The position numbers were made by a program, and so were the translations under genes. The notes under the pieces are model-generated. The model had not been told where the DNA came from. It ran no database searches and worked only from the letters and a program-made list of their open reading frames with translations. A DNA stretch of 64,000 nucleotides from Gammaproteobacteria bacterium (lineage in GTDB: Bacteria; Pseudomonadota; Gammaproteobacteria; JAJPIJ01): positions 88,423 through 152,422 of the forward strand of contig JAJVIQ010000021.1 in the NCBI GenBank assembly GCA_022071965.1, given 5' to 3'. The stretch's first letter is position 1. Each line of letters starts with the position of its first letter. This document shows positions 10,732 through 19,342 of the stretch, in pieces.

Positions 10732-11463
10732 CTACGGCCGGCCGGCCGGCCTCCCGAACACCTGGCGGAAGCCGAAGTAGGCCACGGCATCCTTCATGTT
10801 GGAGACGAAGCGGCCGAAGGCGCTCATCTTCGCACTGGTGAGGTACTCGAGCGTCAACGCGATACGTTCCTCGTTCTCGCCCGCCGGCGTGACCCGGTGC
10901 CAGAGCCTGTCGCCGTTGAAGATGACGAACGTGCCGGGCACGAGCGCGATGCTGTGGAACTCGCTCGGGGGATCCTTGCGGCCGCGGTGGAGCTCGAACT
11001 CCAGCCTGCAACTGGAGCGATCGACCAGGCCGAAGAGGACCGTGTACCGTGCGCCCCTGTAATACGAAGTGTCGTAGTGCCAGCCGATGTGATCGCCGGG
11101 CCGCGTGTAATAGTAGAGGGCGTAGGTATGGGGGTCATCGGCGGGGCAGGGCAGAAGATCGGCCCCCGTCAGCGCCTTGAAGAAATCCGTCAGCGGCCTG
11201 GAGCGGTAGAGCGCCGGAAATTCCGGTGCGAGCCGGTCGAGATCGAAACGGCTGACGCTGCCGCCCTTCTTGTGGCCGGGCAGGTAATTGCGGTTCACGC
11301 TGGGCTGCACCCGCGGCAGCGCCGCGAGCAGCGCGCCGGTGACGACCTTCGGCAGAAAGCCCTCGATGACCAGCGCCTCGTCCTGCTCCAGGAACCTGCG
11401 CCGGAGCGGGGCGAGGTCGAGGGTGCGTATGCGCGCTTCGAGCGCGGCGTCGATGTCGATCAT
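10732..11463 (-). CDS. Fe(II)/2-oxoglutarate-dependent oxygenase, prolyl-hydroxylase-like fold
   Basis: The protein has 243 residues. The metal triad is visible as His129-x-Asp131 in [10 protein letters not shown] and His189 in [10 protein letters not shown]; Arg200 ([10 protein letters not shown]) fits as the 2-oxoglutarate anchor. The spacing HxD...H...R is that of the 2OG-Fe(II) oxygenase superfamily, and the protein has no signal peptide or membrane segment. It lies 18 nt after the CDP-alcohol phosphotransferase gene and 80 nt before the nucleotidyltransferase gene, inside the AEP operon. The substrate is unknown. Hydroxylation of an AEP intermediate or of the lipid acceptor is a reasonable guess from context only. 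Confidence 0.82.
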   Translation of the reverse strand: MIDIDAALEARIRTLDLAPLRRRFLEQDEALVIEGFLPKVVTGALLAALPRVQPSVNRNYLPGHKKGGSVSRFDLDRLAPEFPALYRSRPLTDFFKALTGADLLPCPADDPHTYALYYYTRPGDHIGWHYDTSYYRGARYTVLFGLVDRSSCRLEFELHRGRKDPPSEFHSIALVPGTFVIFNGDRLWHRVTPAGENEERIALTLEYLTSAKMSAFGRFVSNMKDAVAYFGFRQVFGRPAGRP

Positions 11464-11481
11464 GCCGTTCTGTGCCGGTGC

Positions 11482-12105
11482 TCAGGCCGCGCCGTCGATC
11501 GCGTCGCGCCGATCCCAGCGGCGGTATTCGACGATGGTCCACACCAGGTAGCCCAGGGTGCCCAGGGCGTACGGTACGAAGAAGTACGGCAGGCCGAGCG
11601 TCCAGGTGATGGGACCGATCAGGTAGACGAAGTCTTCCAGCTCGAAGCCACCGAAGTAAGGATGCTTCCAGGCCTGCTTGCCCCACCGCTCGTCGAGCCG
11701 CAGCCGCAGCCGCAGGATGAACGGATTCGACAGGCCGGCAGCCAGACCCAGCAGCAGCCCGACGGCGCCGAGCTGCCCGTGCCACTGGCCGATGCCGATG
11801 CCGCAGAACAACAGCGTGTAATTCAGTCCACCGACGATGAAGTCGAGCCTGTGGCCGAGCGGACTGGTCTTGCCGGACTGGCGGGCAAGCTCGCCATCGG
11901 TATGATCGGTAAAGACCGCCAGCACGTAGAGGCCGGCGGCGAGATTCACGTGAGCCGAACCGCCAAACGCAAACAGCGCCGAGGCCACGATGCCGAACAG
12001 GAAGCTCAGGGCCGTCAGGTGGTTCGGCTGCACAGGCGTGCGGATCAGCGGGCGCACGAGCCACCGGGCCAGGCGCTGATCGTAGGGCATTTCGGGCTGT
12101 GGCAT
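11482..12105 (-). CDS. CDP-alcohol phosphotransferase-like membrane protein, copy 1, fourth motif Asp replaced by Gly
   Basis: The protein has 207 residues with several membrane segments (for example 36-50, 54-66 and 120-145). The CDP-alcohol phosphotransferase motif normally reads DxxDGxxARx8-9Gx3Dx3D. Here Asp67, Asp70, the GELAR block, Gly84 and Asp88 are kept, but the last position is Gly92 (HRLDFIVGG). That Asp is proposed as the catalytic base in the family, so activity may be lost or changed. The start at 12105 aligns with copy 2 at 15236 up to the shared PNHLT; the frame is open to 12249, but that codon lies upstream of the promoter found at 12215-12243. ATG 12123 is an alternative. 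It is the first gene of the AEP operon. Confidence 0.82.
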   Translation of the reverse strand: MPQPEMPYDQRLARWLVRPLIRTPVQPNHLTALSFLFGIVASALFAFGGSAHVNLAAGLYVLAVFTDHTDGELARQSGKTSPLGHRLDFIVGGLNYTLLFCGIGIGQWHGQLGAVGLLLGLAAGLSNPFILRLRLRLDERWGKQAWKHPYFGGFELEDFVYLIGPITWTLGLPYFFVPYALGTLGYLVWTIVEYRRWDRRDAIDGAA

Positions 12106-12214
12106 GTCGGGTGACGGTCGCATCGCGTTTGCTGCATCTCGGGATGTCCGAACCGGCGCGGCGCCTCGCCGCCTGGTCCGCCGGCCAGATCCCGTTATGG
12201 CCCGGGCGGCCGCC

Positions 12215-12243
12215 TTTATACCCGTGCGGACCGCTTCATTCAA
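12215..12243 (-). promoter_or_regulatory. sigma70-type promoter of the phosphonate operon
   Basis: On the minus strand, TTGAAT (12243-12238), a 17-nt spacer and TATAAA (12220-12215) form a near-consensus promoter. Transcription would start near 12208 and give a leader of about 85-100 nt before the phosphotransferase gene, with the oxygenase, nucleotidyltransferase and pepM genes following with short gaps or overlaps. Confidence 0.65.
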
Positions 12244-12348
12244 CGGCATCGATCAAGGTCATGCCGCTGCCGCAGGCACGGACGGGGGATACCCTCGTGC
12301 CGCGGCGGGTGTGCCGACGCGGTCAGGGGATGGGCCGCCTCGCCACCA

Positions 12349-12765
12349 TCAGGGAAGCCGATCCGGCCCGTCGTCGGAGTGTCGGGGCAGGCGGTCATCG
12401 ACCTTCAGCCACGGGACCTGGCTCATGGTCCATATGTGGTATTGGGGCGGCAGCAAGGATGGGTCGTCGAGACTGGCGACCGTGATGTCGACGTGCGTGG
12501 GGCTGTGCCGGCTTCGGAAGCTGATCGGCGTGCCGCAACGGGCACAGAAATGACGGAGTGCGTGCGCCGAGGAGGCATACGCCCGTGGATCTCCGGCGAT
12601 AATGTCCAGGGACCCGAGCGGGAAGGTCGCCCAGGCGACCATCGGCGCGCCGCTGGCGCGCTGGCAGATCCGGCAGTGGCAATACCCGCAGTCGACCGGC
12701 ACGCCGCTGACGCTGTAGCGGACGGCGCCGCAAAGGCACCCGCCGTTCAGGACTTGGCCGCCCAT
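12349..12765 (-). CDS. GFA-family zinc protein (Mss4-like fold)
   Basis: The protein has 138 residues. It shows the cysteine pattern of the GFA family (glutathione-dependent formaldehyde-activating enzyme-like): Cys10-x-Cys12-Gly, Cys29-x-Cys31-x2-Cys34 in YCHCRICQRASGAP, and Cys74-x2-Cys77-Gly in FCARCGTPISFR. These would hold structural or catalytic zinc. Most family members have no proven activity, so the formaldehyde name should not be taken as a function. It lies on the minus strand 240 nt upstream of the phosphonate operon and is divergent from the hpnL-like gene. A link to lipid or phosphonate synthesis is not evident. Confidence 0.85.
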   Translation of the reverse strand: MGGQVLNGGCLCGAVRYSVSGVPVDCGYCHCRICQRASGAPMVAWATFPLGSLDIIAGDPRAYASSAHALRHFCARCGTPISFRSRHSPTHVDITVASLDDPSLLPPQYHIWTMSQVPWLKVDDRLPRHSDDGPDRLP

Positions 12766-12879
12766 ACGTGGATCATAGCCGCCGTCTCACGCAGGTGCGT
12801 GCCACCCCGGAGCGGATGACCCCGGGTGCGCCCGGCCGCCGCCGGGGCGGGCGGAGACGGTTCCCTGTACACTTGCCCG

Positions 12880-13881
12880 GTGAAGTACGCGAAATTCATC
12901 TTCCTCATCATCGGTCTGCTGCTGCTCGCGAAGGTCCTGGGCACGGTCGACTGGGGGCAGGTCGGCGGCGATCTGGCCCGGGTGGGCTTCGGCGGATTCG
13001 CCATCGTCATCTGCCTGCACGTGGTGACGTTCTGGACCGACGTGGCCGGCTGGCAGTACACGTTCAATGCCATGGCGCCGCGTGACCCGCGCTGGACGCT
13101 GAGATTGTACGCGGTGCGCCTGGCCGGCGAGGCCTTCAACTACATACTGCCCGCGGCGTCGATGGGCGGGGAGCCGTTCAAGGCCGCACTGCTGAAGGCC
13201 CATTATCGCGTCCCGTACCGGGAAGGCGCGGCGACACTGCTGCTCGCGCGCACCGTCAACATCATCGCGCTGCTGCTGTTTCTCGGCGTGGGTTTCGTCT
13301 TCATGTTCTTCTCCGCGGCGTTCCCGCAGGGCATGAAGATGGTTGCCGCCGTCGGCCTGGGCGGTGTGGCGATCGGAGCCCTGCAGTTCCTGGCCATCCA
13401 GTGGTTCAAGCTCAGTTCCGGGTTGAGCCGCAAGCTCTCGCGCACGCGTTTCGGCCACAGGCTCGAGGGCGTGGTGCACGCGCTGGAGGAGTTCGACGAG
13501 CACATGGTTCAGTTCTATCGAAGCAAGCCGCGCGCGTTCCTGGCGGCACTGGCGCTGGGATTCACCAACTGGGTGCTGGGGACGCTGGAGGTCTTCCTCG
13601 TGCTCGGCTTCATCGGTCACCCGGTGAGCTTCGCCGAGGCATGGATCATCGAGGCGCTGGCGCAGCTCATGCGCGCCAGCGCCTTCTTCATCCCCGCCGC
13701 CGTCGGCGTGCAGGAGGGGACGTTTCTCGTGGCGTGCCGCGCGGTCACGGGCGTGGCCTCCACCGGGATCACGATGTCCGTGGTCCGGCGCTGCCGGGAG
13801 ATCATCTGGGTGGCGGTGGGGCTGGCGGTCTACTGGTCATATTCGCTGCGGCGGCCCGTGGAACCTGCGGCAGCACCGTGA
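12880..13881 (+). CDS. hpnL: HpnL-like flippase-type membrane protein (LPG synthase TM / UPF0104 family)
   Basis: The protein has 333 residues and about eight membrane segments. An N-terminal KYAKFIFLIIGLLLLAKVLG helix, VRLAGEAFNYILPAASMGGE, and a late AFFIPAAVGVQEG segment are typical of the lysylphosphatidylglycerol-synthase transmembrane family, which includes HpnL of hopanoid clusters. Members move or protect lipids in the membrane; the substrate here is unknown. The GTG start at 12880 gives a clean N-terminus just before the first helix; the frame is open to 12826, but that part is low-complexity. TACACT lies six nt before the GTG, so the message may be leaderless. It is the only hopanoid-type gene of the 12-23 kb stretch on the plus strand. 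Confidence 0.8.
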   Translation: MKYAKFIFLIIGLLLLAKVLGTVDWGQVGGDLARVGFGGFAIVICLHVVTFWTDVAGWQYTFNAMAPRDPRWTLRLYAVRLAGEAFNYILPAASMGGEPFKAALLKAHYRVPYREGAATLLLARTVNIIALLLFLGVGFVFMFFSAAFPQGMKMVAAVGLGGVAIGALQFLAIQWFKLSSGLSRKLSRTRFGHRLEGVVHALEEFDEHMVQFYRSKPRAFLAALALGFTNWVLGTLEVFLVLGFIGHPVSFAEAWIIEALAQLMRASAFFIPAAVGVQEGTFLVACRAVTGVASTGITMSVVRRCREIIWVAVGLAVYWSYSLRRPVEPAAAP

Positions 13882-14243
13882 GGCGCGTGTTGCGCCGGGG
13901 ACGCACCGAGCCTTTCTGCCGGGCGCCCCGTGCACCACCTGGTTGATGCGGGTGCCGCCGGGCAGGATCCTCCGCCCCTCGCGGAACGGCTCTACCAGCA
14001 CCTGCACCGCGGTGGGGGCGCAGTCGCCGGAGGCGGGGCGGCGTGCAGGATGGGCAGGTGCGGTCCCGTGGCGCAATTCGCCTGGCGGATGGCATCGGTG
14101 TGGAGCAACCCTGAGACCCCCTGGAGAGGGTGGCCGCGGACCTGCAGGGCGACGTGCGGGCCGGGCAGGGGGCATGGCGCCCTGGACCTGAATGCGACCG
14201 GACGGGCGATCGGCGCCGGAGACGGCGGCGCAGGCGCCGTCGA
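13882..14243. other. intergenic stretch between convergent hpnL-like gene and hpnA
   Basis: These 362 nt are very GC-rich. All frames are open in places, but none has a recognisable motif, ribosome site or plausible composition. I see no repeat, terminator with T-tract, or RNA gene. Confidence 0.5.
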
Positions 14244-15239
14244 TCAGCGCGGCTTCCAGTGATGCAGGAACCAGTCGACGGCGTCGCTCAGCGCCTCGTC
14301 GACGGGCCTGGGATGGTAGTTGAGGTCGCGCATCGCCTTCCCGCTCGAGAAGAACATCAGCTTCCTCGCCATCCTGATGCCGTCGACCGTGGCCCGCGGT
14401 CCCCAAAACCCGTAGGTGACCCGCCCCATGAACTCCGAGAGGCGTGCGATGGGCATCACCGTCGAATGCGACAGCCTGATGCGAGGCGGCCTGCGGCCCG
14501 AGATGACGGCGATGCGTTCGAGTATCTCCTTCAGCCAGAGATTCTCGCCCCCGAGGATGTAGCGTCCGCCGATCTCGCCGCGGCGGAACGCGGCGACGTG
14601 GCCCGCGGCGACGTCGTCGACGTGCACGAGATTCAGTCCTGTGTCGACGTAGGCGGGCATGCGCCCGCGCGCCGCGTCGAGAACCAGCCGCCCCGTGGGC
14701 GTGGGCTTGATGTCGTGGGGGCCGATCGGGGTCGACGGATTCACGATCACGATCGGCAGCCGGTCCTTGCGCACCAGGCTGCGCACCTCGTCCTCTGCCA
14801 GGTACTTGGAGCGCTTGTAGTCGCCGATCATGTCCTGGATGCTGACGCGCGTGTCCTCGTCGGAGGGCGTGCCGTCCGGGTTGAGACCGAGTGTCGCGAC
14901 GCTGCTGGTGTAGACGATGCGCTCCACGCCGGCCTCGGCGGCGGCCAGCATGGCGTTGCGCGTGCCCTCGACGTTGCTGCGATAGATCTCCTGCACGTCG
15001 CGCGCCCACAGCCGGTAGTCCGCGGCGACGTGGAACAGCGCGAGGCAGCCCTTCATCGCCCGCTCCAGCGACGCGCGATCGCGCAGGTCGCCCTCGACGA
15101 CCTCGATGTCCAGCCCTTCCAGGTTGCGGCGGTCGCTTCGCGGGCGCACGAGCACACGCACGGGGATCTGTTCGGAGAGCAGGTGGCGGACGACGGCGGA
15201 GCCGACGAATCCGGTCGCGCCCGTGACGAAGGTGCTCAT
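14244..15239 (-). CDS. hpnA: HpnA, hopanoid-associated sugar epimerase/reductase (extended SDR)
   Basis: The protein has 331 residues with an N-terminal Rossmann fold: VTGATGFVGSAVV carries GxxGxxG at residues 7-13, and the acidic residue after strand 2 is in VVEGDLRD. The SDR active site is visible as YTSS and Tyr-x3-Lys in DYKRSKYLAEDE. This is the dihydroflavonol-4-reductase-like family named HpnA in hopanoid loci, thought to modify a sugar or the side chain; the reaction is not proven. Its ATG overlaps the stop of the upstream CDP-alcohol phosphotransferase gene as ATGA, so the two are likely translationally coupled. It is the last gene of the run phyH-hpnN-phosphotransferase-hpnA. Confidence 0.92.
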   Translation of the reverse strand: MSTFVTGATGFVGSAVVRHLLSEQIPVRVLVRPRSDRRNLEGLDIEVVEGDLRDRASLERAMKGCLALFHVAADYRLWARDVQEIYRSNVEGTRNAMLAAAEAGVERIVYTSSVATLGLNPDGTPSDEDTRVSIQDMIGDYKRSKYLAEDEVRSLVRKDRLPIVIVNPSTPIGPHDIKPTPTGRLVLDAARGRMPAYVDTGLNLVHVDDVAAGHVAAFRRGEIGGRYILGGENLWLKEILERIAVISGRRPPRIRLSHSTVMPIARLSEFMGRVTYGFWGPRATVDGIRMARKLMFFSSGKAMRDLNYHPRPVDEALSDAVDWFLHHWKPR

Positions 15240-15835
15240 GCCGAGGCGCCTCGGCGGCTACGCAGGAACAGCGCCAGGACGACGAGCGCCGCCGCCGGCG
15301 CGCCCACGGCGGCCAGCTTCAGGAATCCCTCCGCGTATCCTCCGTGCGTGACCAGCGGCAGCAGGTAGAACACGTCCTCGGGCTCGAAGCCGGCGATGTT
15401 CGGCTGGCGCGTGGCGCTCTTGCCGAGACGGCTCTCCATGTCGATGCGCATCTGGAAGATGCCGGCGATGCTCACCCCGGCGATGGCGCCGAGGAGCGTG
15501 GCCGATCGATTGCCGGAGATGCCGGCGATGCCGATCCCCAGCCCGAGGAACATGCCGATGGTGATGAGGGCGTCGGAGACGAGATCGTAGTAGTGGCCCA
15601 GCCGCGAGCCCTTGCCCGTCATGCGCGCCAGCTCCCCGTCGGTGTGGTCGAGGAAGGTGGAGAGGGCGACCAGCCAGGACCCGGCACCGAGAGCGCCGCG
15701 GGCCAGCAGGTACACGCCGGCGAGCCCGGTGAGGAGCCGTACGGTCGTCAGGTGGTTGGGCGTGACCGCCGTGTCGCGAAGCGGCGCGACGAGCCGCGCC
15801 GCCAGCATGGCATCCCAGGGCTTGTCCATGGACAT
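15236..15835 (-). CDS. CDP-alcohol phosphotransferase, copy 2, complete motif
   Basis: The protein has 199 residues with about five or six membrane segments. The full family motif is present: Asp63, Asp66 with GELAR, Gly80, Asp84 and Asp88 (LDHTDGELARMTG, then GHYYDLVSD). It is clearly paralogous to copy 1 at 11482 (both have PNHLT and DHTDGELAR, and share FxxEDFVYL/FEPEDVFYL near the C-terminus). Such enzymes transfer a phosphoryl-alcohol from a CDP donor to a lipid hydroxyl; CMP-AEP as donor is inferred from context. It lies 14 nt after hpnN and overlaps hpnA by 4 nt, so it is embedded in a hopanoid operon. ATG 15829 is an alternative start with GGAG six nt upstream. Confidence 0.9.
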   Translation of the reverse strand: MSMDKPWDAMLAARLVAPLRDTAVTPNHLTTVRLLTGLAGVYLLARGALGAGSWLVALSTFLDHTDGELARMTGKGSRLGHYYDLVSDALITIGMFLGLGIGIAGISGNRSATLLGAIAGVSIAGIFQMRIDMESRLGKSATRQPNIAGFEPEDVFYLLPLVTHGGYAEGFLKLAAVGAPAAALVVLALFLRSRRGASA

Positions 15836-15849
15836 CTCCGCAGCGTTCC

Positions 15850-18486
15850 TCAGGCGCGGGCCGATCGGTACAGCAGGCCCATCAGGCTGGGCAGCACGAG
15901 CATCGTGCAGGCCAGCGTAACGAGAATTCCAATCGTGAGTATGACACCCATGCTGGCCGTGCCGGCATGCGGGGAGATGGCCAGGTTGCCGAACCCGCTG
16001 GCGTTGGTCATGGCGCTCAGGCCGATGGCGGTGGCGGTACTGGTGTTCAGCATCAGGCCGTCCTCGGGCGGGGCGGTGCGGAAACGGTGCACCATGTGTA
16101 TGCCGTTGTCGACGCCCATGCCGAGCAGCAGCGGCAGGGCGATGATGTTGGCGAAATTGAAGGGCATGCCGATCAGCACCGTGGCCGCCCCGGTGTAAAG
16201 CGCGGCCAGCAGCAGCGGCGCCAGCACCAGGATCACGTCGACGCGCCGCTTCATGGACACCCACAGCAGCACCGTGATGGCGATCAGCGCATAGGTGAAA
16301 GCCTGGATGAATGCCTTGATCACCGCATCACTGGCCTCGAGATAGACGATCGGCGAGCCCGTCGCATGTGGCACCTCCCGGCGGACCTCCTCCACGAAGC
16401 CGCGCATCGCGCCCGCATCCTCCAGGTTCTCCCGCGGTACGATCTCGACCCGGTGACGTCCGTCGGCGCTCACCCAGCGCGCCCGGAGGTCCTCGGGCAG
16501 CGAGGCGAGCGTCACCGGCCGGGGATGGAGCGAGGCGGACAGTGCGGCCAGTCGTCCCGGCAGCGATCCGAGCAGTGCCTGCTGCGCCCTGCCGATACTG
16601 CGGGTGCGCCCGGCCGCATCGGACCGTTCGAGATCGCCGATGAACGCATCGAGCTGCGCACCCAGCTCCTGGTGGGTCCCGGAGCCCGTCGCGCCGAGCG
16701 CCGCCCTCAGCGCATGCAGCGCCTTCAGGGTCGCCTCGGCAGTCGGCGCGGGTTGCGCGCTGACGGCGGTATCGTCGAGGTCGGGACCGAGGGACAGCGC
16801 GAGATCGCTCACCATCGCGAGCTTGGCGTCCTGGTGCCCGGGTACGTAGTCCTCGATGATGCGCACCGAATCGACGCTGCCGAGATCCTGCAGGCGCGCC
16901 TTGATGGCCCTGGCCTCGTTCGCGTCCCGCGCCAGCGCGACGATGGACCAGGGCGACTTTCCGTTGCTCGCCAGCAGCGACTTGTAGGTGACGACCGATT
17001 CCGCGTTCGGATCCTGGAGATCGAGCGGGTTGTAGTCGAACCGCGCGTGCCGTACCAGCAGCACCGCGGCCACGGCCAGGACGGCGGCGGCGGTCACGAC
17101 CAGGCCACTGTGGTGCAGGGGTGCCGCCATCAGCTTCTGCAGCACCGCCGGCGCGCGCAGCCCCGGGATCCGCCGCTGGCTGGGGCGGCGCAGCGACAGC
17201 AGGGCCGGCAGAATGACCAGCGTTACGAACAGGCTGATGAACATGCCGGCGCCAGAGATGATGCCGAGCTCGGCCACGCCACGGTAGGAGGTCGGTATGA
17301 ACGCGAAGAACCCGATGGAGGTCGTCAGCGTGCACAGCCCCAGCGAGCCGCCGACGTGGCGCGCCGCGCGCGCCAGCGCGTCGCGATGATCCGGATTGAC
17401 GGCGGACAGTTCCTTGTACCGCAGGCACAGGTAGATGGCGTAGTCGGCGCCCAGCCCGATGTACAGCACGGCGAACGCCACGGAGATGAGATTGAGCTCG
17501 CCGATGGCGACCGTGGCGAAGAATGCCGTGAACAGCAGGCCGAGGACGAGCGCCGCGAGCGTGGCGAAGACGAGCCATCCGGACCGCAGGCCGACGATCA
17601 TCACCAACGCGACCATCAGCAGCGAGCCGATGCTTGCGAGCTGCGCGCCGAGGCTGACGGTGTTGAGCTCGTCATAGGCCAGCGCCGCACCGCCGGTCAA
17701 CCGGACCCTGATGCCCTGTGCGGGGGTGAGCCCCAGCGACGTCGCGGTCCCGCGTATCGCGCGCATCGCCGGTCCGCCAGGCAGCATCGACCTGTGATCG
17801 AGCCTGGGCCGGGTGACGAGGATCGCACGCCTGTCCTCCGGCGTCGCCTCCTTGCCGTTGATGAGCTCCTCCCAGGACAGCCGCGCGTGCCGCCCTTGCG
17901 CGAGCGCCTGCAGCGTGGCGGCGATGCGCCGGAGGGCGAAATCCAGGTCCATGTCGGGCGCGTCGGGTTCGGTCAGCGCCTCCGTGAGCAGCGCGGCCAG
18001 ACCGCGCAGGCTCGGGTCGGCCCCGAGTCGGGCAAGAAACGGCTGCACGCGCGCAAGATTGTCCGAGAGGTCCTGGAGCTCGGCCTCGGTGAGATACAGC
18101 AGCCCGTTACGCCGGAAAAAGTCGCTGCCCTGCGGGTAGTAGACCCCGGCGAACAGGTCCTCGCGCGCGGCGAGCGCCTGCGCGAGCCTGGTTGCCCCGT
18201 CGCGCGTCTCGTCGACGGTCGCGCCGTCGACGACGACGATGATGTTGTCGGAGTACTGCGGGAACTCCCTCTGGTACTGGATCTGGGTCTGGCGCCAGGG
18301 CAGATCCGCCGACAGCATGTCGGCGGTGTCGGTGTTGATGCGGACATTCCGGACGGTGTAGACGGCGCACCCGATCGCGGCGGCCGCGGCAAGCACCAGC
18401 ACCGGGATCGCATGCCGCTGCACCCGGCGGAACCAGGCATCGATCAGGCGATCAACGCGCTCCGGAAATGGCGTGGTCTCAGACAT
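15850..18486 (-). CDS. hpnN: HpnN, RND/MMPL-type hopanoid transporter
   Basis: The protein has 878 residues. Its layout is that of the HpnN RND family: an N-terminal helix (VLVLAAAAAIGCAVYTV), a large periplasmic loop, a block of about five helices including the ADYAIYLCLRYKEL segment, a second periplasmic loop (residues about 450-740), and a second helix block with ALPLLLGMGVDNGIHMVHRF. In Rhodopseudomonas, HpnN carries hopanoids from the inner to the outer membrane, driven by the proton gradient. It is 58 nt after the PhyH-type oxygenase gene and 14 nt before the CDP-alcohol phosphotransferase gene. The cargo here may be a modified hopanoid. Confidence 0.94.
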   Translation of the reverse strand: MSETTPFPERVDRLIDAWFRRVQRHAIPVLVLAAAAAIGCAVYTVRNVRINTDTADMLSADLPWRQTQIQYQREFPQYSDNIIVVVDGATVDETRDGATRLAQALAAREDLFAGVYYPQGSDFFRRNGLLYLTEAELQDLSDNLARVQPFLARLGADPSLRGLAALLTEALTEPDAPDMDLDFALRRIAATLQALAQGRHARLSWEELINGKEATPEDRRAILVTRPRLDHRSMLPGGPAMRAIRGTATSLGLTPAQGIRVRLTGGAALAYDELNTVSLGAQLASIGSLLMVALVMIVGLRSGWLVFATLAALVLGLLFTAFFATVAIGELNLISVAFAVLYIGLGADYAIYLCLRYKELSAVNPDHRDALARAARHVGGSLGLCTLTTSIGFFAFIPTSYRGVAELGIISGAGMFISLFVTLVILPALLSLRRPSQRRIPGLRAPAVLQKLMAAPLHHSGLVVTAAAVLAVAAVLLVRHARFDYNPLDLQDPNAESVVTYKSLLASNGKSPWSIVALARDANEARAIKARLQDLGSVDSVRIIEDYVPGHQDAKLAMVSDLALSLGPDLDDTAVSAQPAPTAEATLKALHALRAALGATGSGTHQELGAQLDAFIGDLERSDAAGRTRSIGRAQQALLGSLPGRLAALSASLHPRPVTLASLPEDLRARWVSADGRHRVEIVPRENLEDAGAMRGFVEEVRREVPHATGSPIVYLEASDAVIKAFIQAFTYALIAITVLLWVSMKRRVDVILVLAPLLLAALYTGAATVLIGMPFNFANIIALPLLLGMGVDNGIHMVHRFRTAPPEDGLMLNTSTATAIGLSAMTNASGFGNLAISPHAGTASMGVILTIGILVTLACTMLVLPSLMGLLYRSARA

Positions 18487-18544
18487 GCGATTCGCGGCGA
18501 GTCAACGCGCCGCGTGCGCGTCGGGGGGCGCGGCCCCGGCCATC

Positions 18545-19306
18545 CTAGACACGAAAGACGTAATTCCTGCCGGTCTCGCGTTCGCAGTCCTGCGGATAAC
18601 TCGCGCGTTTGTCGGCGTAATATCGCTCGCGCTGGTCGCCGTCGGACTTCCTGCCGTAAGTGACGTAGAGGATGCGCCGCCGCTGATTGGTCAGGTTGGG
18701 GCCGGAGCCATGCGGCGCGTAGGAGTCGAAAAACACGACGTCGCCAGGCTCGGTCGGATACGGCTCGAACTTCATGCCGGCCATCACTTCCTCGGTCAGC
18801 GGCTCCCACATGCTGCCGACGACGCCGCGGTCGTGAAAGCCCTTCACCAGTTCCAGGCAGCCGTTCTCGACCGTCGCCTCGTCGATGCAAAGCAGGACGG
18901 AGATGTGCAGCGACCCGTAGCGGTCCCAGCCCGCCTGTACGTCCTGGTGCGGCTTGAAACCGTCGCCGCCGGGCAGCTTGAAGTTGATCTTGTCCTTGAA
19001 CAGCAGGGCCGGCTCGCCGAAGAGCTGCCCGACGCTGCCGCGCATCTTCGCCTCGTCGAACAGGCGATGGAAGCCCTCGTGGTAGGGATAGAAGTTCTCC
19101 ATCCGGTTGAGAATGCGGCCGCCGTCGAGCCGGCTCGTTTCGAAATACATCATGTGGCGGCCCGGGGTCTCGGGCCAGGCCTCGATCTCGCCGGTCCAGC
19201 GCGCGATGTCCTCCATCTCCCGGGCGCTGTACATGCCGCGCGCGACGAGAAACCCGTCTTCGTGAAAAGTCCGTATCTGTTCGGGTGTCAGTGGGCCTTG
19301 GGGCAT
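18545..19306 (-). CDS. PhyH-family Fe(II)/2-oxoglutarate oxygenase
   Basis: The protein has 253 residues. The family triad is visible: His120-x-Asp122 in GFKPHQDVQAGW and His199 in DSYAPHGSGPN, with Arg210 or Arg211 (NQRRRILYVTYG) as the 2-oxoglutarate anchor. The N-terminal TPEQIRTFHEDGFLVARG and the MMYFE segment are typical of phytanoyl-CoA dioxygenase-like proteins. This family includes PhnY and TmpA, which hydroxylate AEP and its trimethyl form at C1, so a phosphonate substrate is possible; lipid hydroxylation is equally open. There is no partner phosphonate-cleaving HD-domain gene (phnZ). Its own promoter lies upstream at 19343-19371. ATG 19306 was chosen because it starts the domain and lies downstream of that promoter. 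Confidence 0.85.
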   Translation of the reverse strand: MPQGPLTPEQIRTFHEDGFLVARGMYSAREMEDIARWTGEIEAWPETPGRHMMYFETSRLDGGRILNRMENFYPYHEGFHRLFDEAKMRGSVGQLFGEPALLFKDKINFKLPGGDGFKPHQDVQAGWDRYGSLHISVLLCIDEATVENGCLELVKGFHDRGVVGSMWEPLTEEVMAGMKFEPYPTEPGDVVFFDSYAPHGSGPNLTNQRRRILYVTYGRKSDGDQRERYYADKRASYPQDCERETGRNYVFRV

Positions 19307-19342
19307 GGTTCGAGGACTCGTGTTGAGGGCGAAAAGAGGCGC

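Noticed and set aside
9918..10790. Upstream extension of the PEP mutase frame to 842 residues
   Set aside because: It overlaps the nucleotidyltransferase gene in another frame and is Arg/Pro-rich. The GTG at 9917 gives the normal PEP mutase N-terminus.
12106..12249. Longer N-terminus of CDP-alcohol phosphotransferase copy 1
   Set aside because: It is basic and has no match in copy 2, and its start codon lies upstream of the likely transcription start near 12208.
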